NCBI RefSeq assembly: GCF_900091495.1
Contig: NZ_LT607413.1
Coordinates: 3,038,001-3,102,000, forward strand
Direction: 5' to 3'
Length of the DNA: 64,000 nt
Source: Micromonospora echinospora
GTDB taxonomy: Bacteria; Actinomycetota; Actinomycetes; Mycobacteriales; Micromonosporaceae
In this document: one piece after another, positions 7,072-19,545 of the stretch
Layout: each line of letters begins with the position of its first letter
Position numbering within the stretch: position 1 is the stretch's first letter
Program-made: the position numbers and the translations under genes
The notes under the pieces: model-generated
Told to the model about the DNA's origin: nothing
Database searches by the model: none
What the model saw: only the letters and a program-made list of their open reading frames with translations

Positions 7072-10000
7072 TTGGCAGCTTCCCGCCCTGCGAAGACCAG
7101 TCGTACGTCGAGCGCTTTCGCTCCCCGCCGTGTCTCATTCGGCAGGATCACCGAACATCTCGAGGTCCCCAACCTCCTCGCCATCCAGAACGAGTCCTTC
7201 GACTGGCTCGTCGGCAACGAGGCCTGGCAGGGCCGGTCGGCTGACGACCCGCACGCACGCTCGGGTCTCGCGGAGATTCTCGACGAGATCAGTCCCATTG
7301 AGGACTTCTCCGGCACCATGTCGCTCTCCTTCTCGGCGCCGCGCTTCGACGAGGTGAAGGCCTCGATCGAGGAGTGCAAGGAGAAGGACCTGACCTACTG
7401 CGCGCCGCTCTTCGTGACCGCGGAGTTCACCAACAACACCACCGGCGAGATCAAGAGCCAGACGGTGTTCATGGGTGACTTCCCGATGATGACGCCGAAG
7501 GGCACCTTCATCATCAACGGCACCGAGCGTGTGGTCGTCAGCCAGCTCGTCCGGTCGCCGGGCGTCTACTTCGACAAGCAGCCGGACAAGACCTCCGACC
7601 GCGACCTCTCCAGCGTCAAGGTCATCCCGAGCCGGGGTGCCTGGCTGGAGTTCGACATCGACAAGCGCGACACCGTGGGTGTCCGGATCGACCGTAAGCG
7701 CCGGCAGGCCGTCACCGTCCTGCTCAAGGCGATCGGTTGGTCGGCCGAGCAGATCCGCGAGCGGTTCGGCTGGTCCGAGCTGATGATGACCACCCTGGAG
7801 AAGGACCACATCGCCGGCCAGGACGAGGCGTTGTTGGACATCTACCGGAAGCTGCGCCCTGGCGAGCCGCCGACCCGGGAGAACGCCCAGACCCTGCTCG
7901 ACAACCTCTTCTTCAACCCGAAGCGGTACGACGTCGCCAAGGTCGGTCGGTACAAGTTCAACAAGAAGCTCGAAGTCCAGGTGCCGATCACCACCGGCAC
8001 GCTGACCGAGGACGACATCGTCGCCACCGTGGAGTACCTCTGCCGGCTGCACGCCGGTGAGGAGGGCTACGAGGCCGACGACATCGACCACTTCGGCAAC
8101 CGTCGCCTGCGTACCGTCGGCGAGCTGATCCAGAACCAGGTCCGGGTCGGCCTCTCCCGCATGGAGCGGGTCGTCCGCGAGCGGATGACCACCCAGGACG
8201 TCGAGGCGATCACGCCGCAGACCCTGATCAACATCCGCCCGGTGGTGGCGGCGATCAAGGAGTTCTTCGGCACGTCGCAGCTGTCCCAGTTCATGGACCA
8301 GACCAACCCGCTGGCGGGCCTGACCCACCGGCGCCGGCTGAGCGCGCTCGGCCCGGGTGGTCTGTCCCGGGAGCGGGCCGGCTTCGAGGTCCGGGACGTG
8401 CACCCGTCGCACTACGGCCGGATGTGCCCGATCGAGACGCCGGAAGGCCCGAACATCGGCCTGATCGGCGCGCTCTCCACCTTCGCCCGGGTCAACCCGT
8501 TCGGCTTCATCGAGACGCCGTACCGGAAGGTCGTCGACGGTCGGGTCACCGACCAGATCGACTACCTGACCGCGGACGAGGAGGACCGGTTCGTCAAGGC
8601 CCAGGCGAACGCGCCGTTGCTGGCCGACGGCACCTTCGCCGAGGACCGGGTCCTGGTCCGCCGTAAGGGCGGCGAGACCGAGGACGTCGCGCCGTCGGCC
8701 GTGGACTACATGGACGTCTCGCCGCGGCAGATGACCTCGGTCGCGACCGCGATGATCCCGTTCCTCGAGCACGACGACGCCAACCGGGCCCTGATGGGCG
8801 CGAACATGCAGCGTCAGGCCGTGCCGCTGGTCAAGGCGGAGTCGCCGCTGGTCGGCACCGGCATGGAGTACCGTGCCGCGGTCGACGCCGGTGACGTCGT
8901 GGTGGCCGAGGTCGGCGGTGTGATCGAGGACCTCTGCGCCGACTACATCACCATCCACCAGGACGACGGCCACCGCCGGACGTACCTGCTGCACAAGTTC
9001 CGCCGCTCCAACGCCGGCTCCTGCGTCAACCAGAAGCCGGTGGTCTTCGAGGGCGACCGCGTCGAGGCCGGCCAGGTCATCGCCGACGGTCCGTGCACCG
9101 ACGAGGGCGAGATGGCGCTCGGGCGCAACCTGCTCGTGGCGTTCATGACCTGGGAGGGCCACAACTACGAGGACGCGATCATCCTGTCGCAGCGCCTCGT
9201 GCAGCAGGACGTGCTCACCTCGATCCACATCGAGGAGCACGAGGTCGACGCCCGGGACACCAAGCTCGGCCCGGAGGAAATCACCCGCGACATCCCGAAC
9301 GTCAGCGAGGAGATGCTCGCCGACCTCGACGAGCGCGGCATCATCCGGATCGGCGCCGAGGTCGTCCCCGGCGACATCCTGGTCGGCAAGGTCACCCCGA
9401 AGGGCGAGACCGAGCTGACCCCGGAGGAGCGGCTGCTCCGCGCGATCTTCGGTGAGAAGGCGCGCGAGGTCCGGGACACCTCGCTGAAGGTGCCGCACGG
9501 CGAGACCGGCACGGTCATCGGCGTCCGGACCTTCTCCCGCGAGGACGGCGACGAGCTGCCGCCGGGCGTCAACGAGCTGGTCCGGGTCTACGTCGCCCAG
9601 AAGCGGAAGATCCAGGACGGCGACAAGCTCGCCGGCCGCCACGGCAACAAGGGCGTCATCTCCAAGATCCTGCCGGTCGAGGACATGCCGTTCCTGGAGG
9701 ACGGCACCCCGGTCGACATCGTGCTCAACCCGCTCGGTGTGCCGGGCCGGATGAACATCGGTCAGGTCCTGGAGACCCACCTCGGCTGGGTCGCCAAGAC
9801 CGGCTGGAACGTCCAGGGCGACGACGCCGACTGGAAGCGGGCGCTGCGTTCGATCGAGGCCGCCGAGGCCGAGCCGGACACCAACGTGGCCACCCCGGTC
9901 TTCGACGGTGCCCGCGAGGAGGAGATCTCCGGTCTGCTCGCGTCGACCCTGCCCAACCGGGACGGCAAGCAGCTGATCGGGTCCAGTGGCAAGGCGCAGC

Positions 10001-10512
10001 TGTTCGACGGTCGTTCCGGCGAGCCGCTGCCGGACCCGATCGCGGTCGGCTACATCTACATCCTCAAGCTGAACCACCTGGTCGACGACAAGATCCACGC
10101 TCGGTCGACCGGCCCGTACTCGATGATCACGCAGCAGCCGCTGGGTGGTAAGGCGCAGTTCGGTGGCCAGCGGTTCGGTGAGATGGAGTGCTGGGCCATG
10201 CAGGCCTACGGCGCGGCCTACGCGCTCCAGGAGCTGCTGACCATCAAGTCCGACGACGTCCTGGGCCGGGTGAAGGTCTACGAGGCGATCGTCAAGGGCG
10301 AGAACATCCCCGAACCGGGCATCCCGGAGTCGTTCAAGGTCCTGCTCAAGGAGCTCCAGTCGCTCTGCCTCAACGTCGAGGTGCTCTCCTCCGACGGTGT
10401 GGCCCTGGAGATGCGCGAGACCGACGACGAGGTGTTCCGGGCGGCGGAGGAACTCGGCATCGACCTCTCCCGCCGTCCCAACGAGGGTGTGAGCAGCGTC
10501 GACGAAGTCTGA
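7072..10512 (+). CDS. rpoB: RNA polymerase subunit beta
   Basis: 1,146 residues from a TTG start at 7072 with GGAAGGAC seven bases upstream, giving an N-terminus [16 protein letters not shown] typical of the family. Domains run protrusion, lobe, fork, external regions, flap, hybrid-binding and clamp. The rifamycin pocket (residues 402-430) carries Asp409, His419 and Ser424, equivalent to E. coli 516, 526 and 531, all sensitive-type. The Mg-proximal and hybrid-binding segment [13 protein letters not shown] is intact. rpoC follows after 87 bases in the same transcript. The upstream in-frame extension is rejected because it includes the promoter. Confidence 0.98.
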   Translation: MAASRPAKTSRTSSAFAPRRVSFGRITEHLEVPNLLAIQNESFDWLVGNEAWQGRSADDPHARSGLAEILDEISPIEDFSGTMSLSFSAPRFDEVKASIEECKEKDLTYCAPLFVTAEFTNNTTGEIKSQTVFMGDFPMMTPKGTFIINGTERVVVSQLVRSPGVYFDKQPDKTSDRDLSSVKVIPSRGAWLEFDIDKRDTVGVRIDRKRRQAVTVLLKAIGWSAEQIRERFGWSELMMTTLEKDHIAGQDEALLDIYRKLRPGEPPTRENAQTLLDNLFFNPKRYDVAKVGRYKFNKKLEVQVPITTGTLTEDDIVATVEYLCRLHAGEEGYEADDIDHFGNRRLRTVGELIQNQVRVGLSRMERVVRERMTTQDVEAITPQTLINIRPVVAAIKEFFGTSQLSQFMDQTNPLAGLTHRRRLSALGPGGLSRERAGFEVRDVHPSHYGRMCPIETPEGPNIGLIGALSTFARVNPFGFIETPYRKVVDGRVTDQIDYLTADEEDRFVKAQANAPLLADGTFAEDRVLVRRKGGETEDVAPSAVDYMDVSPRQMTSVATAMIPFLEHDDANRALMGANMQRQAVPLVKAESPLVGTGMEYRAAVDAGDVVVAEVGGVIEDLCADYITIHQDDGHRRTYLLHKFRRSNAGSCVNQKPVVFEGDRVEAGQVIADGPCTDEGEMALGRNLLVAFMTWEGHNYEDAIILSQRLVQQDVLTSIHIEEHEVDARDTKLGPEEITRDIPNVSEEMLADLDERGIIRIGAEVVPGDILVGKVTPKGETELTPEERLLRAIFGEKAREVRDTSLKVPHGETGTVIGVRTFSREDGDELPPGVNELVRVYVAQKRKIQDGDKLAGRHGNKGVISKILPVEDMPFLEDGTPVDIVLNPLGVPGRMNIGQVLETHLGWVAKTGWNVQGDDADWKRALRSIEAAEAEPDTNVATPVFDGAREEEISGLLASTLPNRDGKQLIGSSGKAQLFDGRSGEPLPDPIAVGYIYILKLNHLVDDKIHARSTGPYSMITQQPLGGKAQFGGQRFGEMECWAMQAYGAAYALQELLTIKSDDVLGRVKVYEAIVKGENIPEPGIPESFKVLLKELQSLCLNVEVLSSDGVALEMRETDDEVFRAAEELGIDLSRRPNEGVSSVDEV

Positions 10513-10599
10513 TCGGGCCGGGTGCGGCGGCGTGAGCCCGCCGCCGCACCCGATCCGCCGAACCATCAACCGAGCTGACTTGATGTGAGGGATAACCAA

Positions 10600-13500
10600 G
10601 TGCTCGACGTCAACTTCTTCGACGAGCTGCGCATCGGCCTCGCTACCGCCGACGACATCCGGCAGTGGTCCCACGGCGAGGTCAAGAAGCCTGAGACGAT
10701 CAACTACCGCACCCTGAAGCCGGAGAAGGACGGGCTCTTCTGCGAGAAGATCTTCGGTCCTCAGCGGGACTGGGAGTGCTACTGCGGCAAGTACAAGCGG
10801 GTCCGGTTCAAGGGCATCATCTGTGAGCGCTGCGGCGTCGAGGTGACCCGCTCCAAGGTGCGTCGTGAGCGCATGGGGCACATCGAGCTGGCCGCCCCGG
10901 TGACCCACATCTGGTACTTCAAGGGCGTGCCGAGCCGGCTGGGCTACCTGCTGGACCTCGCCCCCAAGGACCTCGAGAAGATCATTTACTTCGCCTCGTA
11001 CGTGGTGACGAGCGTGGACGCCGAGTCGCGTCACCGTGACCTCTCCACCATCGAGAACGAGATCCTCGCCGAGAAGCGGCAGTCGGAGAACAGCCGCGAC
11101 TCGGAGATCGAGAAGCGGGCCGCCAAGCTCGAGGCCGACCTGGCCGAGCTGGAGGCCGAGGGTGCCAAGGCGGACGTCCGGCGCAAGGTCAAGGAGGGCG
11201 GAGAGCGCGAGATGCGCCAGATCCGCGACCGGGCCCAGCGCGAGATCGACCGTCTGGACGAGGTGCTCGACACCTTCCGCAAGCTGGAGCCGAAGCAGCT
11301 GGTCACCGACGAGCTGCTCTACCGCGAGCTGCGGGACCGGTTCGGCGAGTACTTCACCGGCGGCATGGGCGCCGAGGCGATCAAGGCGCTGGTCCAGAAC
11401 ATGGACCTCGACGCCGAGGCCGAGAACCTCCGCGAGATCATCCGCTCCGGCAAGGGGCAGCGGAAGATCCGGGCGCTCAAGCGCCTCAAGGTCGTCGCCG
11501 CGTTCCTGAACACCCGCAACTCGCCGCTCGGCATGGTGCTCGACTGCGTCCCGGTGATCCCGCCGGACCTGCGGCCGATGGTGCAGCTCGACGGTGGCCG
11601 CTTCGCGACCTCCGACCTGAACGACCTGTACCGCCGGGTGATCAACCGGAACAACCGCCTCAAGCGACTGATCGACCTCGGCGCGCCCGAGATCATCGTC
11701 AACAACGAGAAGCGGATGCTCCAGGAGGCCGTCGACGCGCTGTTCGACAACGGCCGTCGCGGTCGTCCGGTCACCGGTCCGGGCAACCGGCCGCTGAAGT
11801 CGCTCTCCGACATGCTCAAGGGCAAGCAGGGCCGGTTCCGGCAGAACCTGCTCGGTAAGCGGGTCGACTACTCCGGCCGTTCCGTCATCGTCGTCGGCCC
11901 GAAGCTGAAGCTGCACCAGTGCGGCCTGCCCAAGCAGATGGCGCTGGAGCTGTTCAAGCCGTTCGTGATGAAGCGGCTGGTCGACCTCAACCACGCGCAG
12001 AACATCAAGTCCGCGAAGCGGATGGTCGAGCGGCAGCGGCCGGTCGTGTGGGACGTGCTGGAAGAGGTCATCGGCGAGCACCCGGTGCTGCTCAACCGGG
12101 CGCCCACCCTGCACCGACTGGGCATCCAGGCGTTCGAGCCGCAGCTCGTCGAGGGCAAGGCCATCCAGATCCACCCGCTGGTCTGCACCGCGTTCAACGC
12201 CGACTTCGACGGTGACCAGATGGCGGTGCACGTGCCGCTCTCCGCCGAGGCGCAGGCCGAGGCGCGGATCCTGATGCTGTCGTCGAACAACATCCTCAAG
12301 CCGGCCGACGGCAAGCCGGTGACCATGCCCACCCAGGACATGATCATCGGTCTGTACCACCTCACCCACTACACCCCGGGTGGCAAGGGCGAGGGTCGGG
12401 CGTTCAGCTCGGACGCCGAGGCGCGGATGGCCTTCGACAACGGTGAGCTGCACCTCCAGTCGCCGGTGCGGATCCGGCTGCGCGGCGTCACCGATGTCGA
12501 CAACGGCGCCGGGGCCGAGCCGTGGGTCGCGCCGGAGGGCTGGGTCGAGGGCGAGCCGCTGATCGTCGACACCACCCTCGGCCGGGTGCTGTTCAACGAG
12601 ACCATGCCGGTCGGCTACCGCTTCGTGAACTACGAGGTGCGCAAGGGGCAGCTCTCGGCGATCGTCAACGACCTCGCCGAGCGGTTCCCGAAGGTGGCCC
12701 TCGCGGCCACCCTCGACGGGCTCAAGGAGGCCGGTTTCCACTGGGCCACCTGGTCCGGCGTGACCATCGGCATGGAGGACGTCGTCACCCCGCCGAGCAA
12801 GCAGGAGATCCTGGCCCGGTACGAGAAGGAAGCCGACCGGATCGACAAGCAGTACCAGCGTGGCCTCATGACCGGTGAGGAGCGCCGCGGCGAGCTCATC
12901 GAGATCTGGACCAAGGCCACCAACGAGGTCGCCAAGAACCTGGAGACCTCGCTGCCCCGGGAGAACCCGCTGTGGAAGATGATCCACTCGGGTGCCCGCG
13001 GTAACCTGCTCCAGCTCCGGCAGATCGCCGCGATCCGTGGCCTGGTGGCCAACCCGAAGGGCGAGATCATCCCCCGGCCGATCAAGTCGAGCTACCGGGA
13101 GGGTCTGTCCGTACTGGAGTACTTCATCTCCACGCACGGCGCCCGGAAGGGTCTGGCGGACACCGCGCTGCGGACCGCCGACTCGGGTTACCTGACCCGT
13201 CGTCTGGTGGACGTCTCGCAGGACGTCATCATCCGCGAGGAGGACTGCGGCACCGACCGGGCGATCCCGATGCAGGTCGGCGAGCGGATCGACGGCACGC
13301 TGGTGGTGCACGAGCACGCCGAGACCGGCGTGCACGCCCGGACCCTGGCCGACGACATCAAGGGGCCGGACGGCACCATCGTCGTCGAGCGGGGCGCAGA
13401 CCTGAACTCGATCCTGGTCGACAAGATCGTCGCCGCCGGGGTGGAGAACGTCCGGGTGCGCAGCGTGCTCACCTGCGAGTCGAAGCTGGGCGTCTGCGGT

Positions 13501-14493
13501 GCCTGCTACGGGCGGTCGCTGCCCACCGGCAAGACGGTGGACATCGGCGAGGCCGTCGGCATCATCGCCGCCCAGTCCATCGGTGAGCCGGGTACGCAGC
13601 TGACCATGCGTACCTTCCACACCGGTGGTGTCGCGGGTGAGGACATCACCCAGGGTCTGCCGCGTGTCACGGAGATCTTCGAGGCCCGGGTCCCGAAGGG
13701 CAAGGCGCCGATCGCCGACACCCCCGGCCGGATCCGGATCGAGGACGGCGAGCGTTCGCGGAAGATCATCGTGATCCCGGACGACGGCAGCGACGAGATC
13801 GTCTACGACAAGATCTCGAAGCGGGTCCGGCTGCGGCCGGGCGTGCACGACGGGGGCCACGTCGAGGTCGGCGAGAAGCTCACCGAGGGCACCATCGACC
13901 CGCACGAGCTGCTGCGTATCCTCGGCCCGCGCGCGGTCCAGGTCCACCTGACCCAGGAGGTCCAGGAGGTCTACCGCTCGCAGGGTGTGCTCATCCACGA
14001 CAAGCACATCGAGATCATCATCCGCCAGATGCTCAAGCGGGTGACGGTCATCGACTCCGGCTCGACCGAGTTCCTGCCGGGTGTGCTGGTCGACCGGGCG
14101 CTGTTCGAGTCGGAGAACCGCCGACTCGTCTCCGAGGGCGGCGAGCCCGCCGCCGGACGTCCGGTGCTGATGGGTATCACCAAGGCGTCGCTGGTCACCG
14201 ACTCGTGGCTGTCGGCGGCCTCCTTCCAGGAGACCACCCGGGTGCTGACGGACGCGGCGATCCACGCCCGCAGCGACTCGCTGATCGGCCTGAAGGAGAA
14301 CGTGATCATCGGTAAGCTCATCCCGGCCGGTACGGGCATCAGCAAGTACCGCAACGTCCGGGTGGAGCCGACCGAGGAGGCGAAGGCCAAGGTCTACTCG
14401 ATGACCGGCTACCCGGAGACCGACTACGGCTTCGGGCCGGCCAGCGGCCAGGCGGTGCCGCTGGACGACTTCGACTTCGGGTCGTACCGCTAG
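10600..14493 (+). CDS. rpoC: RNA polymerase subunit beta'
   Basis: 1,297 residues from GTG 10600 ([13 protein letters not shown]). The frame opens slightly earlier, but this is the conserved start. The N-terminal zinc site uses Cys60, Cys62, Cys75 and Cys78. The catalytic loop NADFDGDQM supplies Asp535, Asp537 and Asp539 for magnesium. The second zinc cluster includes [11 protein letters not shown]. An actinobacterial insertion rich in Glu/Lys/Arg spans about residues 160-220. It ends before a perfect terminator. Confidence 0.98.
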   Translation: MLDVNFFDELRIGLATADDIRQWSHGEVKKPETINYRTLKPEKDGLFCEKIFGPQRDWECYCGKYKRVRFKGIICERCGVEVTRSKVRRERMGHIELAAPVTHIWYFKGVPSRLGYLLDLAPKDLEKIIYFASYVVTSVDAESRHRDLSTIENEILAEKRQSENSRDSEIEKRAAKLEADLAELEAEGAKADVRRKVKEGGEREMRQIRDRAQREIDRLDEVLDTFRKLEPKQLVTDELLYRELRDRFGEYFTGGMGAEAIKALVQNMDLDAEAENLREIIRSGKGQRKIRALKRLKVVAAFLNTRNSPLGMVLDCVPVIPPDLRPMVQLDGGRFATSDLNDLYRRVINRNNRLKRLIDLGAPEIIVNNEKRMLQEAVDALFDNGRRGRPVTGPGNRPLKSLSDMLKGKQGRFRQNLLGKRVDYSGRSVIVVGPKLKLHQCGLPKQMALELFKPFVMKRLVDLNHAQNIKSAKRMVERQRPVVWDVLEEVIGEHPVLLNRAPTLHRLGIQAFEPQLVEGKAIQIHPLVCTAFNADFDGDQMAVHVPLSAEAQAEARILMLSSNNILKPADGKPVTMPTQDMIIGLYHLTHYTPGGKGEGRAFSSDAEARMAFDNGELHLQSPVRIRLRGVTDVDNGAGAEPWVAPEGWVEGEPLIVDTTLGRVLFNETMPVGYRFVNYEVRKGQLSAIVNDLAERFPKVALAATLDGLKEAGFHWATWSGVTIGMEDVVTPPSKQEILARYEKEADRIDKQYQRGLMTGEERRGELIEIWTKATNEVAKNLETSLPRENPLWKMIHSGARGNLLQLRQIAAIRGLVANPKGEIIPRPIKSSYREGLSVLEYFISTHGARKGLADTALRTADSGYLTRRLVDVSQDVIIREEDCGTDRAIPMQVGERIDGTLVVHEHAETGVHARTLADDIKGPDGTIVVERGADLNSILVDKIVAAGVENVRVRSVLTCESKLGVCGACYGRSLPTGKTVDIGEAVGIIAAQSIGEPGTQLTMRTFHTGGVAGEDITQGLPRVTEIFEARVPKGKAPIADTPGRIRIEDGERSRKIIVIPDDGSDEIVYDKISKRVRLRPGVHDGGHVEVGEKLTEGTIDPHELLRILGPRAVQVHLTQEVQEVYRSQGVLIHDKHIEIIIRQMLKRVTVIDSGSTEFLPGVLVDRALFESENRRLVSEGGEPAAGRPVLMGITKASLVTDSWLSAASFQETTRVLTDAAIHARSDSLIGLKENVIIGKLIPAGTGISKYRNVRVEPTEEAKAKVYSMTGYPETDYGFGPASGQAVPLDDFDFGSYR

Positions 14494-14501
14494 TAGTGCC
14501 A

Positions 14502-14537
14502 CGACGAGGCCCCCGGCACCCGCCGGGGGCCTCGTCG
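14502..14537 (+). terminator. Terminator after rpoB-rpoC
   Basis: A 16-base-pair perfect stem: CGACGAGGCCCCCGGC (14502-14517) with GCCGGGGGCCTCGTCG (14522-14537), loop ACCC. It starts eight bases after the rpoC stop. Confidence 0.9.
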
Positions 14538-14586
14538 CGTACCGGGGCGTCGGCCTCCGCCGACACCCCGACGGGCGGGTCGGGGC

Positions 14587-14967
14587 ATGATGGAGGGCAT
14601 GACGACGGCGCCCGGGCAGTCACCCGCCGTGCGTCAGGGCCTGCGCCATCCGCTCGACCCTGACCCGGCCCGCTCGACGAAGGCCCGGGCGGTGTTCGCC
14701 CTCGGGCTGATCGCCGCGCTGACCGGCCTCTTCCTCGGCGGTGTCGTGCCGGCGACCGTGGCACTGCAACTTTCCCGGCAGGCCCGCCGGGAGGCGTACG
14801 CCTCGGGGGGTTTCCTGACCGGCGGGGCCTGGCTGCGCCAGGGGGAGCGGCTGGCCTGGATCGGTCTGGGTCTGGCCACGGTGACCGTGGTGCTCGCCGT
14901 GGTGTACGGCCTGGTCCGGCTCGCGGAGGCGCCCTACTCCCAGGACTTCGCCCCGAACGTCAACTGA
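14587..14967 (+). CDS. Small two-helix membrane protein of unknown function
   Basis: 126 residues from ATG 14587; ATG 14599 is an in-frame alternative. Residues 1-30 are hydrophilic. Two transmembrane helices follow (about 34-58 and 95-118), separated by an amphipathic stretch with QLSRQARREAYASGGFLTGGAWLRQGERLAW. No family was recognised. The arrangement of two helices around a basic loop and a GxxLRxGxxLA-like segment resembles small integral proteins common in Actinobacteria. It sits alone between the rpoC terminator and another membrane protein. Confidence 0.65.
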   Translation: MMEGMTTAPGQSPAVRQGLRHPLDPDPARSTKARAVFALGLIAALTGLFLGGVVPATVALQLSRQARREAYASGGFLTGGAWLRQGERLAWIGLGLATVTVVLAVVYGLVRLAEAPYSQDFAPNVN

Positions 14968-15056
14968 CCCGGCCGTGCCGGGCGGCGTCCCGGCGGTAGC
15001 CTGAGCCCGGTACCCGCCGCGCGGCGGTGGCCGGTGCCCGTCGACAGGAGGACCCA

Positions 15057-15893
15057 TTGACCGAACCGGTGCAGCCGTCGGCGGACGCCCCGGCGCAGCC
15101 GGCGGTGACTCCCGACGCCGGCCCCTCTGCCAGCCCTGCCTCCGCCCCAGCGGCCCTGACCTCCGATCCCGCCGCCGGGCCGGTCCCCGTCCCGCCGGCG
15201 ACCCCGGGAGCCGACCCCTCCGGCAGCCCGGCCCCGGTTCCGCTGACGGCGGCCCCGGAAGCCGCCCCGGTCCCCGTCCCGCCCGCCGGGACGCCGGCCG
15301 CCGACCGGTCGGCCGCGGCTCCGGTCCCGCCGTCGGTTGGGGTCGACGCCGCCCCCGTGGGGAGTGGTGTGGCTCCGGGGCCGGCTCCGGCGCACCCCGG
15401 TCCTGTCGGCGGGCCGTTCCCCTCGCCGTTTCCACCGCCGGGCCCGGTCGGGCATCCGGGCCGGCCCGTGCCGCCGCCGCCCCGGGAGGCGGTGCTGCCG
15501 CCCAAGCGGATCGACCCCGTCCCCGGTACGCCGTTCGGCGTGGCCCACCTGGAGGTGCCCCCGGTCACCTCCGGCCTCGCGGTGGGCTCGCTGGTCGCCG
15601 GCATCATCTCGATCCTGGTCTCCCTGGTGGTCGGCTGCTTCGGCCTGGCCGGTGCCGCCGGAGGCTGGGGGGCGTGGGCCGCCGGAGCGTTCACCCTGCT
15701 GGGTGTGCTGACCGGGGCCGGGGCGGTGGCCGCCGGCCTGCTCGGGGCCCGGCAGATCCGCCGGCCGGTGGTGCCGCCGGGGGTCCGGTTCACCGGCCGG
15801 GGGCTGGCCGTCGCGGGGATCAGCTGTGGCGCGACCGGGCTGGCGCTCAGCCTGCTCGGGCTCGGTGTGGCGGTGCTCGTCCAGTTCGCCTGA
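15057..15893 (+). CDS. Proline/alanine-rich membrane protein, DUF4190-like C-terminus
   Basis: 278 residues from TTG 15057, chosen because AGGAGG lies at 15045-15050; the frame is open back to 15027. Residues 1-160 are low complexity, dominated by Pro, Ala, Val and Gly, with no signal peptide. Three hydrophobic helices follow (about 178-205, 208-232, 250-277), with the repeated GLAVG/GLAVAGI pattern seen in DUF4190-type proteins. The N-terminus is probably a disordered cytoplasmic tail. Function unknown. It shares the two-hydrophobic-segment style with the gene upstream. Confidence 0.65.
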   Translation: MTEPVQPSADAPAQPAVTPDAGPSASPASAPAALTSDPAAGPVPVPPATPGADPSGSPAPVPLTAAPEAAPVPVPPAGTPAADRSAAAPVPPSVGVDAAPVGSGVAPGPAPAHPGPVGGPFPSPFPPPGPVGHPGRPVPPPPREAVLPPKRIDPVPGTPFGVAHLEVPPVTSGLAVGSLVAGIISILVSLVVGCFGLAGAAGGWGAWAAGAFTLLGVLTGAGAVAAGLLGARQIRRPVVPPGVRFTGRGLAVAGISCGATGLALSLLGLGVAVLVQFA

Positions 15894-16354
15894 GGCCGGT
15901 GCGGGGTCGCCGGGCCGGGACGCGGGGTAGCCGTTACACTTGTTACCCGTAGATGCCCGACGCGGACGGGCAGGTCGTCGGGAGCCGGGGGAGCGGGTAC
16001 GCATTCCTACCGGACCACCCCGTTTTGACCTGCACGCTTGTGGTAGGTACTCTTTCCCCTTGTGCCCGGCCAGCCCGGGCAACTCGTGCGTGCGCTGGAT
16101 CCGGCGACCCGGTCGTTGGGCAGCAGCACCACAGAGCCACAACACCTGGCGAGCGGGCGACCGTGTGCCAGGGACACACCCGGTGCGGCGCGCGCGTCGG
16201 CACCGGAAACCGTGAGTTGAGCGACACGCCCGACCGCGGGTGCCGGGACCTCCGAGAGGTGGCCCTGGTCGGAATGTAGGAGAGTCGTCCATCAGGGCGA
16301 CTACGAGCAGACGGCGCGGTCGCGTGACGCGGCCGAAGGGAGCGGAGAAACCCG
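15894..16354 (+). other. rpsL upstream region without a gene
   Basis: This gap of 461 bases precedes the str operon. It contains one convincing promoter (16025-16053) and a long leader of about 295 bases between promoter and rpsL. I see no credible open frame in it, and no T-rich terminator. The leader length suggests post-transcriptional control, but no known motif was recognised. Confidence 0.5.
16025..16053 (+). promoter_or_regulatory. Promoter of rpsL-rpsG-fusA-tuf
   Basis: TTGACC (16025-16030) and TACTCT (16048-16053) with a 17-base spacer, a near-consensus housekeeping promoter. Confidence 0.7.
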
Positions 16355-16729
16355 GTGCCCACGATCCAGCAGCTGGTCCGCAAGGGCCGCCAGGCCAAGA
16401 CGAGTAAGACCAAGACCCCGGCGTTGAAGGGTTCCCCCCAGCGCCGTGGCGTGTGCACCCGCGTGTACACCACTACCCCCAAGAAGCCGAACTCGGCGCT
16501 GCGCAAGGTCGCTCGTGTCAAGCTCAGCAGCCAGATCGAGGTGACCGCCTACATCCCGGGCGTGGGTCACAACCTGCAGGAGCACTCGATCGTGCTCGTC
16601 CGTGGCGGCCGGGTGAAGGACCTCCCCGGCGTGCGTTACAAGATCGTCCGCGGATCGCTGGACACCCAGGGCGTCCGGAACCGCAAGCAGGCGCGCAGCC
16701 GCTACGGCGCGAAGAAGGAGAAGAGCTGA
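16355..16729 (+). CDS. rpsL: 30S ribosomal protein S12
   Basis: 124 residues from a GTG start, with GGAG and AAACCC upstream. S12 sits at the decoding centre. The loop [12 protein letters not shown] carries Lys43 and the second loop [11 protein letters not shown] carries Lys88, both streptomycin-sensitive type. rpsG begins one base after the stop, so translation is coupled. Confidence 0.98.
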   Translation: MPTIQQLVRKGRQAKTSKTKTPALKGSPQRRGVCTRVYTTTPKKPNSALRKVARVKLSSQIEVTAYIPGVGHNLQEHSIVLVRGGRVKDLPGVRYKIVRGSLDTQGVRNRKQARSRYGAKKEKS

Positions 16730-16730
16730 G

Positions 16731-17201
16731 ATGCCCCGTAAGGGACCCGCTCCGCGGCGGCCGCTGGTCGCTGACCCGGTGTACAACTCGCCGCTGGTCA
16801 CCCAGCTCGTGAACAAGATCCTGCTGCGCGGCAAGCGCCAGCTCGCCGAGCGCATCGTGTACGCGGCCCTGGAGGGCTGCCGCGAGAAGTCCGGCACCGA
16901 CCCCGTCGTCACCCTGAAGCGGGCGATGGACAACGTCAAGCCGACCCTCGAGGTGCGCAGCCGCCGGGTCGGTGGCGCCACCTACCAGGTCCCGGTCGAG
17001 GTGCGTCCGGCGCGGGCGACCACCCTGGGCCTGCGTTGGCTGGTGACCTACTCCCGCGCCCGGCGCGAGAAGACCATGGTCGAGCGGCTGATGAACGAGC
17101 TGCTGGACGCCAGCAACGGCCTCGGCGCCGCCGTGAAGCGGCGTGAGGACACGCACAAGATGGCCGAGTCCAACAAGGCCTTCGCGCACTACCGCTGGTA
17201 A
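16731..17201 (+). CDS. rpsG: 30S ribosomal protein S7
   Basis: 156 residues, full length, starting [18 protein letters not shown]. It carries the S7 core [25 protein letters not shown] and the C-terminal AHYRW. S7 nucleates assembly of the 30S head and contacts E-site tRNA. It is preceded by GAAGGAGAAGAGC, inside the end of rpsL, and followed after 77 bases by fusA. Confidence 0.98.
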   Translation: MPRKGPAPRRPLVADPVYNSPLVTQLVNKILLRGKRQLAERIVYAALEGCREKSGTDPVVTLKRAMDNVKPTLEVRSRRVGGATYQVPVEVRPARATTLGLRWLVTYSRARREKTMVERLMNELLDASNGLGAAVKRREDTHKMAESNKAFAHYRW

Positions 17202-17278
17202 CACATCAGGTTCCGGTGCCCTCCGGGGCACCGGAACCGCCACCAGTTGAGTCGAGACGACGATAAGTAGGGATTGAA

Positions 17279-19375
17279 GTGGCCGCCGCAGACGCGCTCG
17301 CCAACGTACGCAACATCGGCATCATGGCGCACATCGATGCCGGTAAGACCACGACCACCGAGCGGATCCTGTTCTACACCGGCATCACGTACAAGATCGG
17401 TGAGGTCCACGAGGGCGCCGCCGTCATGGACTGGATGGAGCAGGAGCAGGAGCGGGGGATCACCATCACCTCCGCCGCCACCAAGTGTGAGTGGAAGGGC
17501 CACACGATCCAGATCATCGACACGCCCGGCCACGTCGACTTCACGGTCGAGGTCGAGCGGTCGCTGCGGGTGCTGGACGGTGCGGTGGCCGTTTACGACG
17601 GTGTCGCCGGTGTGGAGCCGCAGACGGAGAACGTCTGGCGTCAGGCCGACAAGTACAACGTCCCCCGGATGTGCTTCGTCAACAAGCTCGACCGGACCGG
17701 TGCCGACTTCTTCCGCTGCGTGCAGATGATGATCGACCGGCTCAACGCCACCCCGCTGGTGCTCCAGATCCCGATCGGTGCCGAGAGCGACTTCATCGGC
17801 GTGGTCGACCTGGTCGAGATGCGTGCGCTCACCTGGCGCGGCGAGACCCAGAAGGGTGAGGACTACGCGGTCGAGGAGATCCCGGCGGACCTCGCCGACT
17901 CCGCCGCCGAGTGGCGCGAGAAGCTGATGGAGACCCTGGCCGACGTCGACGACGCGGTCATGGAGAAGTACCTGGAGGGCGAGGAGATCTCCGTCGAGGA
18001 GGTCAAGGCCGCCATCCGCCGGGCCACCATCGGCGGCAAGGCCAACCCGGTCCTCACCGGTACCGCCTTCAAGAACAAGGGCATCCAGCCGATGCTCGAC
18101 GCGGTGGTCGCTTACCTGCCGTCGCCGCTGGACATCCCGGCCATCGAGGGCACCGCGACCGACGGTGAGACCCCGCTGCAGCGGAAGCCGTCGAAGGCGG
18201 AGCCGTTCTCCGCGCTGGCGTTCAAGATCCAGACGGACAAGCACCTCGGCAAGCTCACCTACGTGCGGATCTACTCCGGCACGCTCGAGTCCGGCTCCCA
18301 GGTGGTCAACTCCACCAAGGACCGCAAGGAGCGGATCGGCAAGATCTACCAGATGCACGCCAACAAGCGGGAAGAGCGCAGCTCGGCCCAGGCTGGCGAC
18401 ATCATCGCGGTGCAGGGTCTGAAGCAGACCACCACCGGTGACACGCTCTGCGACCCGGCGAACCCGGTCATCCTGGAGTCGATGACCTTCCCGGAGCCGG
18501 TCATCGAGGTCGCCATCGAGCCGAAGACCAAGGCCGACCAGGAGAAGCTCAGCACCGCCATCCAGCGGCTCGCCGAGGAGGACCCGACCTTCCGGGTCAA
18601 GCTCGACGACCAGACCGGTCAGACGGTCATCTCCGGCATGGGCGAGCTGCACCTGGACATCCTGGTCGACCGGATGCGCCGCGAGTTCAACGTCGAGGCG
18701 AACATCGGCAAGCCGCAGGTGGCGTACCGCGAGACCATCCGCCGCAAGGTGGAGAAGGTCGAGTACACCCACAAGAAGCAGACCGGTGGTTCCGGCCAGT
18801 ACGCCCGGGTGATCATCAGCCTGGAGCCGCTGCCGCTGGGCAACGACGCCCCGACCTACGAGTTCGCCAACGCCGTGACCGGTGGCCGTATCCCCCGGGA
18901 GTTCATCCCGTCGGTGGACGCGGGTGCGCAGGACGCCATGCAGTTCGGCATCCTCGCCGGCTTCCCCCTGGTGGGCGTCAAGCTCACCCTGGTGGACGGC
19001 CAGTACCACGAGGTCGACTCGTCGGAAATGGCATTCAAGATCGCCGGCTCGATGGCGATGAAGGAGGCGGCCCGCAAGGCCGATCCCGCTCTCCTCGAGC
19101 CGATGATGGCCGTTGAGGTCACCACTCCGGAGGAGAACATGGGTGACGTCATCGGCGACCTCAACTCCCGCCGCGGCATCATCCAGGCGATGGAGGAGCG
19201 CAGCGGCGCCCGCGTCGTCCGGGCTCTGGTGCCGTTGTCGGAGATGTTCGGCTACGTCGGCGACCTGCGGTCGAAGACCCAGGGCCGGGCTAGCTACAGC
19301 ATGCAGTTCGACTCCTACGCCGAGGTTCCGGCCAGCGTGGCGAAGGAGATCATCGCGAAGGCCACGGGCGAGTAG
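17279..19375 (+). CDS. fusA: Elongation factor G
   Basis: 698 residues from GTG 17279. The G domain has [12 protein letters not shown] (about 17-28), DTPGHVDF and NKLDR. Domains II-V follow, including the family signature near [14 protein letters not shown] in domain IV and the C-terminal alpha/beta domain. EF-G catalyses GTP-driven translocation. Fusidic-acid contact regions show no truncation or insertion. tuf follows after 170 bases. Confidence 0.98.
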   Translation: MAAADALANVRNIGIMAHIDAGKTTTTERILFYTGITYKIGEVHEGAAVMDWMEQEQERGITITSAATKCEWKGHTIQIIDTPGHVDFTVEVERSLRVLDGAVAVYDGVAGVEPQTENVWRQADKYNVPRMCFVNKLDRTGADFFRCVQMMIDRLNATPLVLQIPIGAESDFIGVVDLVEMRALTWRGETQKGEDYAVEEIPADLADSAAEWREKLMETLADVDDAVMEKYLEGEEISVEEVKAAIRRATIGGKANPVLTGTAFKNKGIQPMLDAVVAYLPSPLDIPAIEGTATDGETPLQRKPSKAEPFSALAFKIQTDKHLGKLTYVRIYSGTLESGSQVVNSTKDRKERIGKIYQMHANKREERSSAQAGDIIAVQGLKQTTTGDTLCDPANPVILESMTFPEPVIEVAIEPKTKADQEKLSTAIQRLAEEDPTFRVKLDDQTGQTVISGMGELHLDILVDRMRREFNVEANIGKPQVAYRETIRRKVEKVEYTHKKQTGGSGQYARVIISLEPLPLGNDAPTYEFANAVTGGRIPREFIPSVDAGAQDAMQFGILAGFPLVGVKLTLVDGQYHEVDSSEMAFKIAGSMAMKEAARKADPALLEPMMAVEVTTPEENMGDVIGDLNSRRGIIQAMEERSGARVVRALVPLSEMFGYVGDLRSKTQGRASYSMQFDSYAEVPASVAKEIIAKATGE

Positions 19376-19545
19376 TTTCTCGCCTGCGGCCTCCGCGGGG
19401 CTGCATGAGACCGGGCCTGTAGGCTTCACCGCCGCAAGTCCCACAAGCTCTCCGGCCGTACGGTCGGAAAGGCTGTCGACAGAGTCCTAAGCGCTACAAC
19501 GGCGCGCCGGGGCGTACGAACCAAGAAGTCCACAGGAGGACACCA

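Noticed and set aside
7135..14502. Open frame of about 2,450 codons on the minus strand across rpoB and rpoC
   Set aside because: It is the mirror of two highly conserved genes. Strong third-position GC bias removes stops on the opposite strand, and the translation is low complexity (Leu/Asp/Arg/Val-rich) with no domain.
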